A DNA stretch of 18,868 nt from Bacteroidales bacterium (GCA_004552965.1 SFMU01000043.1:1-18868), one strand, 5' to 3'; counted from the stretch's first letter, positions 1-6,850 are shown. The notes: generated by a model from the letters alone, not told the origin. Numbers and translations: made by a program.

Positions 1-1227
1 CAAGAGATAGTCCATCTTCTCAACGAAATGTCCCCGTACCTGCTCCTGGGCTTCCTGCTCGCAGGAGTGATGCACGCGTTCCTGCCGAAAAGCTATTACG
101 GACGTTACCTGGGAGACCGCAGTTTCAAGAGCGTCATCAATGCGGCCCTGTTCGGCATTCCCCTGCCGCTGTGCTCCTGCGGAGTCATTCCCACCGCAAT
201 GTCACTCCGGAAGGAAGGGGCATCGAAGGGCGCCACGGTCTCGTTCCTGATAGCCACACCTCAGACCGGCGTGGATTCCATCATCGCCACCTACAGCCTG
301 ATGGGACTTCCGTTCGCGATTGCCCGCCCGATAGCAGCCCTGCTGACTTCGGTGTTCGGAGGCGGGCTTGTGAATATCTCGGAGCGGAATGAGCCACGAC
401 ATGGCTGCGGAGAATCCTGCAGCAGGGAGCCGGAAGAGAAAAAGACCTTTTCGGCACGCTGCATCGATGCACTTGAATATGCCTTCGTGGAGATGATGGC
501 CGACATCGGGAAATGGCTGGCCATAGGTCTGCTGATCGCCGGACTGATCACGGTCCTCGTGCCCGAATCCTGGTTCGGCATATTCCAGGGCAACACTTTC
601 GCTTCGATGCTTCTGGTGCTGGCAATAGCGATGCCGATGTATGTCTGCGCGACAGGCAGCATTCCGATTGCGGTGGCGCTGATGCTCAAAGGACTCACTC
701 CGGGAGCCGCGCTGGTCCTTCTGATGGCAGGGCCGGCCTGCAACCTGGCATCCATGCTGGTCGTACACAAGGTTCTCGGCACCAGGACGACACTGGTCTA
801 CATCCTGAGCATTGTCATCGGAGCCATCTGCTTCGGCACACTGATAGACTGGCTGCAGTTCTCGGGATCTGTGGATTTTCTCGCAAGGCTGAACACCTCA
901 CATTGCGGATGCTGCGACAGTGATTCGGTTTTCAGCATCATCTGCAGCCTGGTTCTCGCCCTGCTTCTGATCAACGCCCTATTCATACACAGGAATATTC
1001 ATAAACCGAACAATACAAAAGATACCATGAACGCAAAGACATATCACATCGAAGGCATGAACTGCAACCATTGCAGGATGTCTGCAGAAAAGGCCCTCCG
1101 CTCAGTCGAGGGAGTCACGAACGCCAGCGTTGACCTGGCTACCGGAGAGGCTCTCGTAGATGGTACAGCCACCAGGGAAGCCCTCGCCAAAGCCTTAAGC
1201 GAAATCGGTTTCACCCTAAAGGATTAA
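1..1227 (+). CDS. SO_0444-family Cu/Zn efflux permease with C-terminal HMA domain (5' partial)
   Basis: Inner-membrane permease of the SO_0444 type, thought to export copper or zinc. The reading frame is open from base 1 and the nine residues before the ATG at 28 (ending LLNEMSPYLLLGF) look like the usual start of the family, so the true start probably lies left of the window. Two hydrophobic halves are visible. The first carries CSCGVIP (residues 49-55 counted from the ATG at 28), the second the related CATGSIP. Between them lies a Cys/His-rich loop (HGCGESC, about 124-130), and HCGCCDSD follows near 293-300. From residue 334 an HMA metal-binding domain follows, with GMNCNHC at 343-349. The HMA part has its own in-frame ATG at 1027 but no stop before it, so it is read as a fusion. 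The family is clear; the metal is inferred. Confidence 0.85.
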   Translation, partial: QEIVHLLNEMSPYLLLGFLLAGVMHAFLPKSYYGRYLGDRSFKSVINAALFGIPLPLCSCGVIPTAMSLRKEGASKGATVSFLIATPQTGVDSIIATYSLMGLPFAIARPIAALLTSVFGGGLVNISERNEPRHGCGESCSREPEEKKTFSARCIDALEYAFVEMMADIGKWLAIGLLIAGLITVLVPESWFGIFQGNTFASMLLVLAIAMPMYVCATGSIPIAVALMLKGLTPGAALVLLMAGPACNLASMLVVHKVLGTRTTLVYILSIVIGAICFGTLIDWLQFSGSVDFLARLNTSHCGCCDSDSVFSIICSLVLALLLINALFIHRNIHKPNNTKDTMNAKTYHIEGMNCNHCRMSAEKALRSVEGVTNASVDLATGEALVDGTATREALAKALSEIGFTLKD

Positions 1228-1228
1228 G

Positions 1229-1459
1229 GATGATGAAGCTGTTCACAGACTCTCCGTCATGCCAGGAGTGCGATGGGACTATTCTTCCGAATATGGCGGA
1301 TTCTGGACGCCGCGCATCCACATCAGATACGTGCCCTGGAAGCCGCTGACCCTCCGGGCTTCAGCCGGAAAGGGCTACCGGTCTCCTCATGTCCTGGCCG
1401 AGAACGTGTCAGTCCTGTCGAGCGGCAAGACCTTCATCGCCAGGGAAAGGCTAGGATAG
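1229..1459 (+). pseudogene. TonB-dependent receptor fragment
   Basis: About 77 codons of a TonB-dependent outer-membrane receptor barrel, recognisable by the stretch GVRWDYSSEYGGFWTPRIHI followed by LRASAGKGYRSPHVLAEN, which matches the segment of Bacteroidetes receptors with TPR, GKGYR and EN motifs. There is no plug domain, no signal peptide and no C-terminal barrel end. The frame starts directly behind the stop codon of the efflux permease and stops at 1457-1459. Intact receptors are about ten times longer. It is a relic left by deletion or rearrangement; expression is unlikely. Confidence 0.75.
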
Positions 1460-1480
1460 GAAGAGGCACAGTTCTCCCGC

Positions 1481-1987
1481 CTATCCGATTATCCATCTGC
1501 CGACTTTCGGTATTCTCTGTACCAGCACACTGAAGACGGCGACTCCGGCAAAACTGAGAGCCGCGGCGCCCAGTATCTCCACAGGAGTGGTCCAGATGCC
1601 GAGGATGCCGTCCGTCCCTGTTCCCAGAGCCGTACGCAACCAGGCCGAGACACTGGCCAGAAGAAGCATGTGGCAAAGGTACATTCCGTAGCTCGCCTTG
1701 GAGACCGGAAGGAGAATCCTCTCATAGAACCGTCCCCCGGATCCGATCTTGCGGAACAGCAGGACCCAGGCCGTTGTCATCAGGGCGATGCCGGCTCCGT
1801 CATTCAGCCACGGGACTTCCCAGATGGCGGCAAGTCCTACAGGGCCTTCGACCGGAAAGACTCCGCCGCAATCCTTCCAGACTCCGGCAAGGAAGCCTGC
1901 CGAGCAGACAGCGAAACCGGCCGCGAACATCGGGACAGCCAGAGCCAGGGTCTTTTTCCTTTCGCTCCCGTCATGATCATTGTCCAC
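1481..1987 (-). pseudogene. Acyltransferase-3 family membrane protein, 5'-truncated
   Basis: The frame gives 168 residues from a GTG at 1987, with four to five hydrophobic segments and the motif SKASYGMYLCHMLLL, typical of the C-terminal half of membrane acyltransferases (OatA/WecH/Acyltransferase_3 type, usually 340-380 residues). These enzymes move acyl groups onto sugars or cell-wall polymers. The N-terminal half with the catalytic histidine is missing: a stop codon lies two codons upstream of the GTG, at the outer arm of an inverted repeat (1992-2058). The C-terminus looks natural (KVGRWIIG then stop). It faces the receptor fragment tail to tail. Most likely a dead remnant; a read-through start elsewhere cannot be excluded. 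Confidence 0.65.
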
Positions 1988-1991
1988 GCTA

Positions 1992-2058
1992 CCCTATTCC
2001 TAAAGGGGACTGATAAGTCTTGGACTTAGAGGTTATCCTCTTTGTTTTGCGAATAGGG
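1992..2058. repeat. Nested inverted-repeat element, left copy
   Basis: An 8-bp outer inverted repeat (CCCTATTC at 1992-1999, GAATAGGG at 2051-2058) encloses two small hairpins in a row: AAGTC/GACTT (2015-2027) and AGAGG-TTAT-CCTCT (2028-2042). The inner double hairpin recurs in the same orientation at 4143-4171. The element sits exactly where the acyltransferase frame is cut and about 20 bases before the ECF-like promoter of the next operon. It could be an insertion scar or recombination site, or a structured RNA; the sequence does not decide between these. Confidence 0.6.
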
Positions 2059-2080
2059 AAAAAATTTCTTGTTTTTCATT

Positions 2081-2103
2081 AACGTTTTTCCAACTTGTGC
2101 GTC
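2081..2103 (+). promoter_or_regulatory. Candidate ECF-sigma promoter
   Basis: AAC (2081-2083) and CGTC (2100-2103) are separated by 16 bases, the layout of many ECF sigma promoters (AAC ... CGTC). No good TAnnTTTG housekeeping element is present before the gene at 2144. Because the second gene of the operon encodes an ECF sigma factor, autoregulation is a natural inference. ECF promoters in Bacteroidetes are little studied, so confidence is moderate. Confidence 0.4.
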
Positions 2104-2143
2104 TATTGTTCAGAAATCATTAAATGAACTAAATAATTGTACG

Positions 2144-2659
2144 ATGAAAATCAAATCTATGCTTGTCTGTATGCTTATGATGCTGCTTTGCATCACTGCA
2201 TCGGCTTCCGGCAGCAAGGTCGGAAAAAATATGAAACACAGGATGAACGCCGTTGTCAGAGAATTCAGGAAGTGCGACGGTATTGAAGTGATTAAGATCG
2301 GTTCGCTGCCTATAGCGCTCGCCAGATCGGTAGCAAGCCTGTCCGGTGACCTTGACAGCGACGATCTTGCTGCACTTTCCCTTATCGACGGGGTCAAAGG
2401 ACTGCTGGTTATGGAGTATGACGAATGCACCCCTTCATTGAAGACCAGAATCAATTCCAGAATCGCCAAGGTGCTCAAAGGAACCGAATTGCTGATGTCG
2501 GCAAAGGACGATGAGGACAACGTGAGCATCCACGGAGCGGTAAGCACTGACGGTGATTATCTTGATGATGTCATCATCTTCACGGGAGAAGAACTTATCT
2601 GCATCTACGGACGCATCGCTATGAAGGACATTTCAGCAGTCGTCGCATCCGAACTATGA
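2144..2659 (+). CDS. DUF4252 domain-containing exported protein
   Basis: A 171-residue protein with a clear signal peptide (MKIKSMLVCMLMMLLCITAS, cleavage near residues 22-24). The frame is open further up, to 2069, but the ATG at 2144 is the one that puts a signal peptide at the N-terminus. The mature part has the DUF4252 pattern: a short helical start, DLDSDDLAALSLIDGVKGLLVMEYDEC, then a charged region with AKDDEDN and a C-terminal part resembling the gene at 3615. DUF4252 proteins are small exported proteins of Bacteroidetes without a known activity, often found next to ECF sigma genes. First gene of the operon; its TGA overlaps an ATG (ATGA at 2656-2659) that opens a seven-codon frame before the sigma gene. 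Confidence 0.8.
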   Translation: MKIKSMLVCMLMMLLCITASASGSKVGKNMKHRMNAVVREFRKCDGIEVIKIGSLPIALARSVASLSGDLDSDDLAALSLIDGVKGLLVMEYDECTPSLKTRINSRIAKVLKGTELLMSAKDDEDNVSIHGAVSTDGDYLDDVIIFTGEELICIYGRIAMKDISAVVASEL

Positions 2660-2680
2660 CTGACTTGAACTATGACTGAC
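2651..2680 (+). repeat. Short tandem duplication at the DUF4252/sigma junction
   Basis: The 14-mer GAACTATGACTGAC occurs at 2651-2664 and again at 2667-2680, a 16-bp period. The first copy holds the DUF4252 stop codon overlapping an ATG; the second holds the ATG of the sigma gene. The first ATG reads MTDLNYD then stops at 2677-2679, five bases inside the sigma gene. Confidence 0.9.
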
Positions 2681-3160
2681 GAACTGTTTTCCCGGACTTT
2701 CGTTCCTCTGCAGGAATCCCTCTACAGGGTAGCCTATCATCTGCTCCGCTCGGAGCAGGCTGCTGAGGATGCCGTACAGGAACTATATCTGAAGTTGTGG
2801 CGCGGCAGGGAGAGTCTGGGAATTGTCAACAATCCCAAGGCATACTGCATTACGGTACTGCGCAATCTCTGCCTTGACATCATACGTCGCAATGCCAGGA
2901 CCGATGCCGGACCTGTTTCAGTCGAAGGCCCACCGGACGAATTCTCCCAGGAAGACTCGCTGGACGCGAGACAGCGTCTGAACCTGGTCCGGCAGGCTCT
3001 GTCCGCCCTGTCGCAACGCGAGGCTCTGGTGCTCAGACTCCGGGTTCAGGAAGACCTGAGTTATGAGGAAATAAGTAAAGAGACAGGAATCAATCAATTG
3101 ATGCTCAGGGTTTTGATGAGCAATGCAAGAAAAAAGATCAAAAACTCCATCAGAATATGA
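2672..3160 (+). CDS. ECF-type RNA polymerase sigma factor (sigma-70 family)
   Basis: A 162-residue sigma factor of usual ECF length with two domains. Region 2 is near residues 15-50 (YRVAYHLLRSEQAAEDAVQE and LYLKLWR), with core binding and -10 recognition. Region 4 is near residues 108-160 (LSALSQREALVLRL, then the helix-turn-helix LSYEEISKETGINQLMLRVL). It directs RNA polymerase to a small regulon. The start at 2672 is the second copy of a duplicated ATGACTGAC and gives the usual N-terminus length. Its stop overlaps the next ATG by four bases (ATGA, 3157-3160), so it is translationally coupled to the membrane protein that follows, a typical sigma/anti-sigma arrangement. Likely autoregulated from the promoter at 2081-2103. 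Confidence 0.9.
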   Translation: MTDELFSRTFVPLQESLYRVAYHLLRSEQAAEDAVQELYLKLWRGRESLGIVNNPKAYCITVLRNLCLDIIRRNARTDAGPVSVEGPPDEFSQEDSLDARQRLNLVRQALSALSQREALVLRLRVQEDLSYEEISKETGINQLMLRVLMSNARKKIKNSIRI

Positions 3161-3582
3161 ATAAATTGGAAGAAATAGAGAATACCTCCCTTGAAGAACT
3201 TATGGCAATTGCCGATTCTTCAGAACGCAAGCTTCCGGAAGGGGCGCGGGAAAGGCTGGACGCAATACTGGCCTGCGAACGCGAGGTGGAGTGTTCCGAA
3301 CGCCAGTCCGGCTCTTTTGGCAGACCTGTTTTTGCTGGCGTGGCAGCCTCTCTGGCTTTTGCCTGCATAGTTGCTTTCTTTGTCGTGACCGGTGTCCGTA
3401 ACCGTACGCCGCAAGACACCTTCAGCGATCCTCAGCTGGCCTATGCTGAGGTTGTAAAGGCCTTTTCCCGTATCGGCAACGAGGTGAACCGGGGTGCAAA
3501 AATGGCGGAGAAGTCCGGCGAAGTGCTCGCAAAACCTGCAGAAATAATCAACAATATCACCGGATCCGGAAACGCCCGATAG
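3157..3582 (+). CDS. Single-pass membrane protein, putative anti-sigma factor
   Basis: A 141-residue protein with an acidic cytoplasmic N-terminus (residues 1-55, LEEIENTSLEELMAIADSSE), one membrane segment (about 57-80, VFAGVAASLAFACIVAFFVV) and a periplasmic tail of about 60 residues. The topology and the 4-bp overlap with the ECF sigma gene suggest a membrane anti-sigma factor that holds the sigma until a signal arrives. I do not see the zinc-binding HxxxCxxC motif of ZAS anti-sigmas, so the assignment rests on topology and context. The neighbouring exported DUF4252 proteins are candidates for the signal-sensing side, which is inference. Confidence 0.65.
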   Translation: MNKLEEIENTSLEELMAIADSSERKLPEGARERLDAILACEREVECSERQSGSFGRPVFAGVAASLAFACIVAFFVVTGVRNRTPQDTFSDPQLAYAEVVKAFSRIGNEVNRGAKMAEKSGEVLAKPAEIINNITGSGNAR

Positions 3583-3614
3583 AAACATACAATCTAAATA
3601 AAGACACAAAAGAT

Positions 3615-4097
3615 ATGAAAAAGACAATCGTTATCGCAGCTATGATGCTGTTCTCGCTCTGCGGATTTGCCCAGACCGCAAAGTCAATATACAACAGATA
3701 TTCGGAGGCAGAAAAGGTAAGCACCGTTTATATCTCACCTGCAATGTTCAAACTTATGGGAAGCATTCCGGCGTTTGAACTGGTTGACGAGGACGTGAAT
3801 ATCACTCCGATTATCAACAGTCTCGAAGGAATGTACATAATCAGCAGTGAGAATCCCGAAGTAAGCCGGGAGATGCGCAGGGACATAGAGAAGATGGTCT
3901 CTAAAGGCGAGTACGAACTGCTTATGGAAGCCAAGGACGATGGTGACAGGGTGAAAATGTTCACGCGCACTGCGGCAGGCATTGTAAAGAGTTTCGTGAT
4001 GCTGGCAGTATCCGACGAGGAGTGCACTTTCATAATGTTTGACGGAAGCATCGACCAGAAAAAATTCGCTCAGGTAATCTCATCAATAGAATCCTGA
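3615..4097 (+). CDS. DUF4252 domain-containing exported protein (second copy)
   Basis: A 160-residue protein with a standard Bacteroidetes signal peptide (MKKTIVIAAMMLFSLCGFAQ, cleavage after FAQ). It shares its layout with the protein at 2144: a short helix, SIPAFELVDEDVNITPIINSLEGMYIIS, a charged YELLMEAKDDGDRVKMF stretch (compare AKDDEDN in the first copy) and a C-terminus about iron- and metal-free residues only. The two flank the sigma and putative anti-sigma genes, consistent with ancient duplication. No enzymatic motif is visible. Thirty-two bases separate it from the anti-sigma gene with no terminator, so it belongs to the same transcript. Two bases behind its TGA a fifth frame begins and is cut (4099-4134). 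Confidence 0.8.
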   Translation: MKKTIVIAAMMLFSLCGFAQTAKSIYNRYSEAEKVSTVYISPAMFKLMGSIPAFELVDEDVNITPIINSLEGMYIISSENPEVSREMRRDIEKMVSKGEYELLMEAKDDGDRVKMFTRTAAGIVKSFVMLAVSDEECTFIMFDGSIDQKKFAQVISSIES

Positions 4098-4098
4098 T

Positions 4099-4134
4099 AT
4101 GAAAAACATTCTTGCATTTGCCGTGGGAGGGTGA
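4099..4134 (+). pseudogene. 5' remnant of a fifth operon gene
   Basis: ATG at 4099, one base behind the DUF4252 stop, opens MKNILAFAVGG and then stops. The peptide looks like the beginning of a signal peptide, and the tight spacing is that of a real operon gene. The frame ends just where the hairpin-rich element (4136-4395) begins. Best read as the start of a truncated exported protein; a chance ATG is the alternative. Confidence 0.45.
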
Positions 4135-4135
4135 A

Positions 4136-4395
4136 TTCTAAAAAGTCCTAGTGACTTTGAGGTCATCCTCTTTTTATATTATTTTGCCTCCGAGCGACGG
4201 CTGCTCTCCTCCGGAGACCTTCCGCTTCGCTCCATCCTCCCACTGCGCTTCGCTTGTGGGCCCCTCCGGCTCAGTGGCAAGCTGCTGCCGCTGCGGAGCT
4301 CCGCATAGCCGTTGCTATGTGACTGATGAGGGAGGAAATATGGACCGAAAAGATTTTCAAAGATGATGCAGGTTATTTTTTGAGGATGACTAAGT
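4136..4395. mobile_element. Hairpin-rich element, possible non-autonomous mobile element remnant
   Basis: About 250 bases without a convincing gene. The left end (4143-4171) repeats the double hairpin of 2015-2043: AAGTC/GACTT then TGAGG-TCAT-CCTC. GTCATCCTC (4162-4170) is inverted as GAGGATGAC (4382-4390), giving terminal inverted repeats. Inside are strong hairpins: CTCCGGAG (4209-4216), CCCAC...GTGGG with an inner GCG-CTT-CGC (4239-4260), the 14-bp palindrome TGCGGAGCTCCGCA (4292-4305), and CATAGC-CGTT-GCTATG (4304-4319). A Shine-Dalgarno-like GGGAGGAAAT precedes the eight-codon frame MDRKDFQR (4340-4366), possibly the start of a lost gene. It resembles a MITE-like remnant or a structured RNA; no transposase is present. 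Confidence 0.45.
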
Positions 4396-4430
4396 AATGA
4401 AACAACACACCTTTATTCGGAACATTTTGT

Positions 4431-4438
4431 TACATTTG
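4431..4438 (+). promoter_or_regulatory. Bacteroidetes -7 element TACATTTG
   Basis: TACATTTG matches the Bacteroidetes consensus TAnnTTTG and ends only eight bases before the ATG at 4447. No clear TTTG -33 element was found at the expected distance. The expected transcription start falls within a few bases of the start codon, so the message would have almost no leader. Confidence 0.6.
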
Positions 4439-4446
4439 CATCCATT

Positions 4447-5619
4447 ATGAAAACTAAGACCCAAGCGATACACAGCCTCTACCAGAGCAAAGATGCCTAT
4501 GGAGCGCTGGCAATGCCAGTTTATCATACTGACGCATACGAATTCGAGAACGCGGAGATCATGTCTGATGCATTCTGTTCCAGAGTGCCGCTTCCCGACT
4601 ATTCGCGAGTGACAAATCCGACAGTGATCTATTTCGAGAAAAAGATCAGGGAACTGACCGGAGCCAGGCATGTCCATGCCCTGACTTCCGGAATGGCGGC
4701 TATCTGCAACTCCCTTCTGGCAATATGCGGAAGCGGAAGCAACATCGTCACATCCAACCACCTGTTCGGCAACACCTGGCTGCTGTTCAGCAAGACTTTT
4801 GCCCGCTACGGCATAGAGGCAAGATTCTGCGACCTGTGCGACATCGAGGCCGTCAAGGCATCCATCGACGGCAAGACGGCCTGTGTGTATGCGGAAATCA
4901 TCAGCAACCCTCTTCAGGAAGTCGTCGACCTGAAAGCACTTTCAGATGTCGCCCATGAGAGGGGCTGCCTGCTTCTGGCTGACACCACCATGATTCCTTT
5001 CACCCGATTCAACGCCGGGCAATTGGGCGTCGACCTGGAGCTTGTGTCCACGACAAAATATGTGTCCGGAGGCGCCTCGACAATCGGCGGAGTCGCAATC
5101 GACTATTCGTGCGGCAATGATTACGAAGAGAGGATGCAGGAGATGATGCTCAATTTCGGAGCCTACATGACCCCGCATGTGGCCTACATGCAGACCCTCG
5201 GACTGGAGAACCTGGAAGCCAGATACTCTCTTGAATCAGCCAACACGATGGAGCTTGCGGAACGCCTGCGGACCCTTCCTGCCATCCGTGAGGTCAACTA
5301 CACAGGATTGAAGGACAATCCTTTCCACGAGCTTGCCTGCCGTCAGTTCAACGACACCTACGGGGCGATGATCTGCATCGAACTCGAAAGCCGGGAGAAG
5401 TGTTTCGATTTCCTCAACAGGCTGAAGCTCGTCAAGAGGGCGACCAATCTCTTCGACAACCGCACCCTGGCGATCCATCCTGCAAGCACGATATTCGGCA
5501 ATTTCAGCAAGCAGCAGCTGCACGACCTCGACGTTTCGGAAAACTGCATAAGGCTGAGCGTGGGACTGGAAGACATGGATGATGTGTTCGAGGACATACG
5601 ACAGGCTCTTACCGATTGA
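4447..5619 (+). CDS. Cys/Met metabolism PLP-dependent enzyme (cystathionine gamma-synthase / O-acylhomoserine sulfhydrylase type)
   Basis: A 390-residue cytoplasmic enzyme of the trans-sulfuration family. Visible motifs: SRVTNPT (53-59) and SGMAA (81-85) for phosphate binding, the cofactor-contacting Asp in LLLADTT (D179), and the PLP lysine in STTKYVSGG (K204). The family joins an activated homoserine with cysteine or sulfide, or cleaves cystathionine. The following gene is a PatB/MalY-type C-S lyase, which makes cystathionine gamma-synthase plus beta-lyase the simplest reading: cysteine sulfur to homocysteine for methionine. Family members are hard to tell apart by motifs, so substrate stays open. 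The next gene starts 38 bases downstream, so the two probably form an operon from the promoter at 4431. No SAM riboswitch is visible. Confidence 0.85.
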   Translation: MKTKTQAIHSLYQSKDAYGALAMPVYHTDAYEFENAEIMSDAFCSRVPLPDYSRVTNPTVIYFEKKIRELTGARHVHALTSGMAAICNSLLAICGSGSNIVTSNHLFGNTWLLFSKTFARYGIEARFCDLCDIEAVKASIDGKTACVYAEIISNPLQEVVDLKALSDVAHERGCLLLADTTMIPFTRFNAGQLGVDLELVSTTKYVSGGASTIGGVAIDYSCGNDYEERMQEMMLNFGAYMTPHVAYMQTLGLENLEARYSLESANTMELAERLRTLPAIREVNYTGLKDNPFHELACRQFNDTYGAMICIELESREKCFDFLNRLKLVKRATNLFDNRTLAIHPASTIFGNFSKQQLHDLDVSENCIRLSVGLEDMDDVFEDIRQALTD

Positions 5620-5657
5620 ATGAATTGATCTGCAAATAACTGCGAATAGACATAATT

Positions 5658-6839
5658 ATGGCCAACTACGATTTCGACAGAATGATAGACAGGCGAGGCA
5701 GCGGCGCCCTCAAGACCGATGCATTGAAAGAGCGCTATGGCAATGCCGACCTCCTGCCCATGTGGGTGGCAGACATGGATTTCGCGACTCCCCCGTTCAT
5801 AATCGATGCCCTCCGCAAACGTATCGAGCATCCGATCTTCGGCTACACGATCGAGCCGGAAGACTACTGGCCGACCGTCCAGGAGTGGATTCTCAGCCAT
5901 CACGGCTGGAAGACCGAACGCGAATGGCTGCGCTACATTCCGGGAATAGTCAAAGGCATCGGAATGGTAATCAACGCCTTTCTGAAGCCTGACGAGAAAG
6001 TCATCATCCAGCCTCCGGTCTACCATCCTTTCAGGCTGGTGCCGGAAGGCAACCATCGGGAAGTCGTCTTCAATCCTCTGACGGAGAACCCGGACGGGAG
6101 TTATTCGATGGACTTTGAGAACCTGGAAGCCGTCTGCGACGAGAAATGCCGTCTCCTGATCCTGTCCAATCCACACAACCCTGCCGGAATCCTCTGGGAC
6201 GCTCAGACTCTGCGCCGCCTGGCCTCCTTCTGCCACTCGCGCGGAATCATCGTCATTTCCGATGAGATCCACTGCGACATGGCTCTCTGGGGACTCCAGC
6301 ATATTCCTTTCGCCTCAGTAAGCCCCGAAGCCGCTGCCTGCAGCATAACATTCCAGGCCCCTTCAAAGACCTTCAACATCGCTGGCATCGTCAGTTCATA
6401 TTCAATCGTTCCGAATCCGGAATTGAGGAAGGTCTTTTACTCCTATCTGAAGGCCAACGAATTTGACGAAGCCCCGATCTTCGCTCCGATCGCGACCATC
6501 GCCGCCTTCAGGGAAGGAGAGGAATGGCGCCGCCAGATGCTCTCCTATGTCGAAGGGAACATTGAGTACGTGATCTCCTACTGCAAGGACAAGATTCCGG
6601 CAATCAAGGCATTGCGCCCTCAGGCATCCTTCCTTGTCTGGCTCGACTGCCGTGGCCTGGGCCTTTCCCACAGCGAACTTGTGGACCTCTTCGTGCAGAA
6701 AGCAGGTCTCGCGCTCAACGACGGAGCGATGTTCGGCCGCGCCGGTTCAGGCTTCATGAGGCTCAATGTCGGCTGTCCGCGCTCCACCGTAGTCACGGCC
6801 ATGGAACGCCTGCGCGCTGCGATAGAGGAAAATATTTGA
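5658..6839 (+). CDS. PatB/MalY-family C-S lyase (putative cystathionine beta-lyase)
   Basis: A 393-residue fold-type I PLP enzyme. Diagnostic segments: N-terminal FDRMIDRRGSGALKTD, then LLPMWVADMDFATPP (32-46), SNPHNPAG (170-177), SDEIHCDM (201-208) and the PLP lysine in QAPSKTFNIAG (K237). MalY/PatB enzymes split cystathionine to homocysteine, pyruvate and ammonia, and some also act on other thioethers. The Cys/Met PLP enzyme just upstream fits the preceding step of the same pathway. Length is normal and no key residue is missing. It ends 57 bases before the umuD gene, which has its own promoter in the gap. Confidence 0.88.
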   Translation: MANYDFDRMIDRRGSGALKTDALKERYGNADLLPMWVADMDFATPPFIIDALRKRIEHPIFGYTIEPEDYWPTVQEWILSHHGWKTEREWLRYIPGIVKGIGMVINAFLKPDEKVIIQPPVYHPFRLVPEGNHREVVFNPLTENPDGSYSMDFENLEAVCDEKCRLLILSNPHNPAGILWDAQTLRRLASFCHSRGIIVISDEIHCDMALWGLQHIPFASVSPEAAACSITFQAPSKTFNIAGIVSSYSIVPNPELRKVFYSYLKANEFDEAPIFAPIATIAAFREGEEWRRQMLSYVEGNIEYVISYCKDKIPAIKALRPQASFLVWLDCRGLGLSHSELVDLFVQKAGLALNDGAMFGRAGSGFMRLNVGCPRSTVVTAMERLRAAIEENI

Positions 6840-6850
6840 TTTCCGTATTA

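Noticed and set aside
3157..3582. Zinc-binding anti-sigma (ZAS) domain
   Set aside because: The protein has cysteines but not the HxxxCxxC pattern, so only a general anti-sigma role was proposed.
4320..4345. Hammerhead-ribozyme-like core (CTGATGA ... GAAA)
   Set aside because: Only five bases lie between the two boxes, no stem II can form, and the C before GAAA is missing.
4151..4366. 71-codon frame in the hairpin element
   Set aside because: Its sequence is built from palindromes and Cys/Ser/Pro-rich low-complexity peptide; no coding signal apart from being open.
4396..4446. SAM riboswitch or other leader control ahead of the methionine genes
   Set aside because: The promoter leaves no room for a leader, and no riboswitch-like pairing is seen.
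5358..6302. 314-codon frame on the minus strand
   Set aside because: It lies opposite two well-supported PLP enzyme genes and has no recognisable domain.
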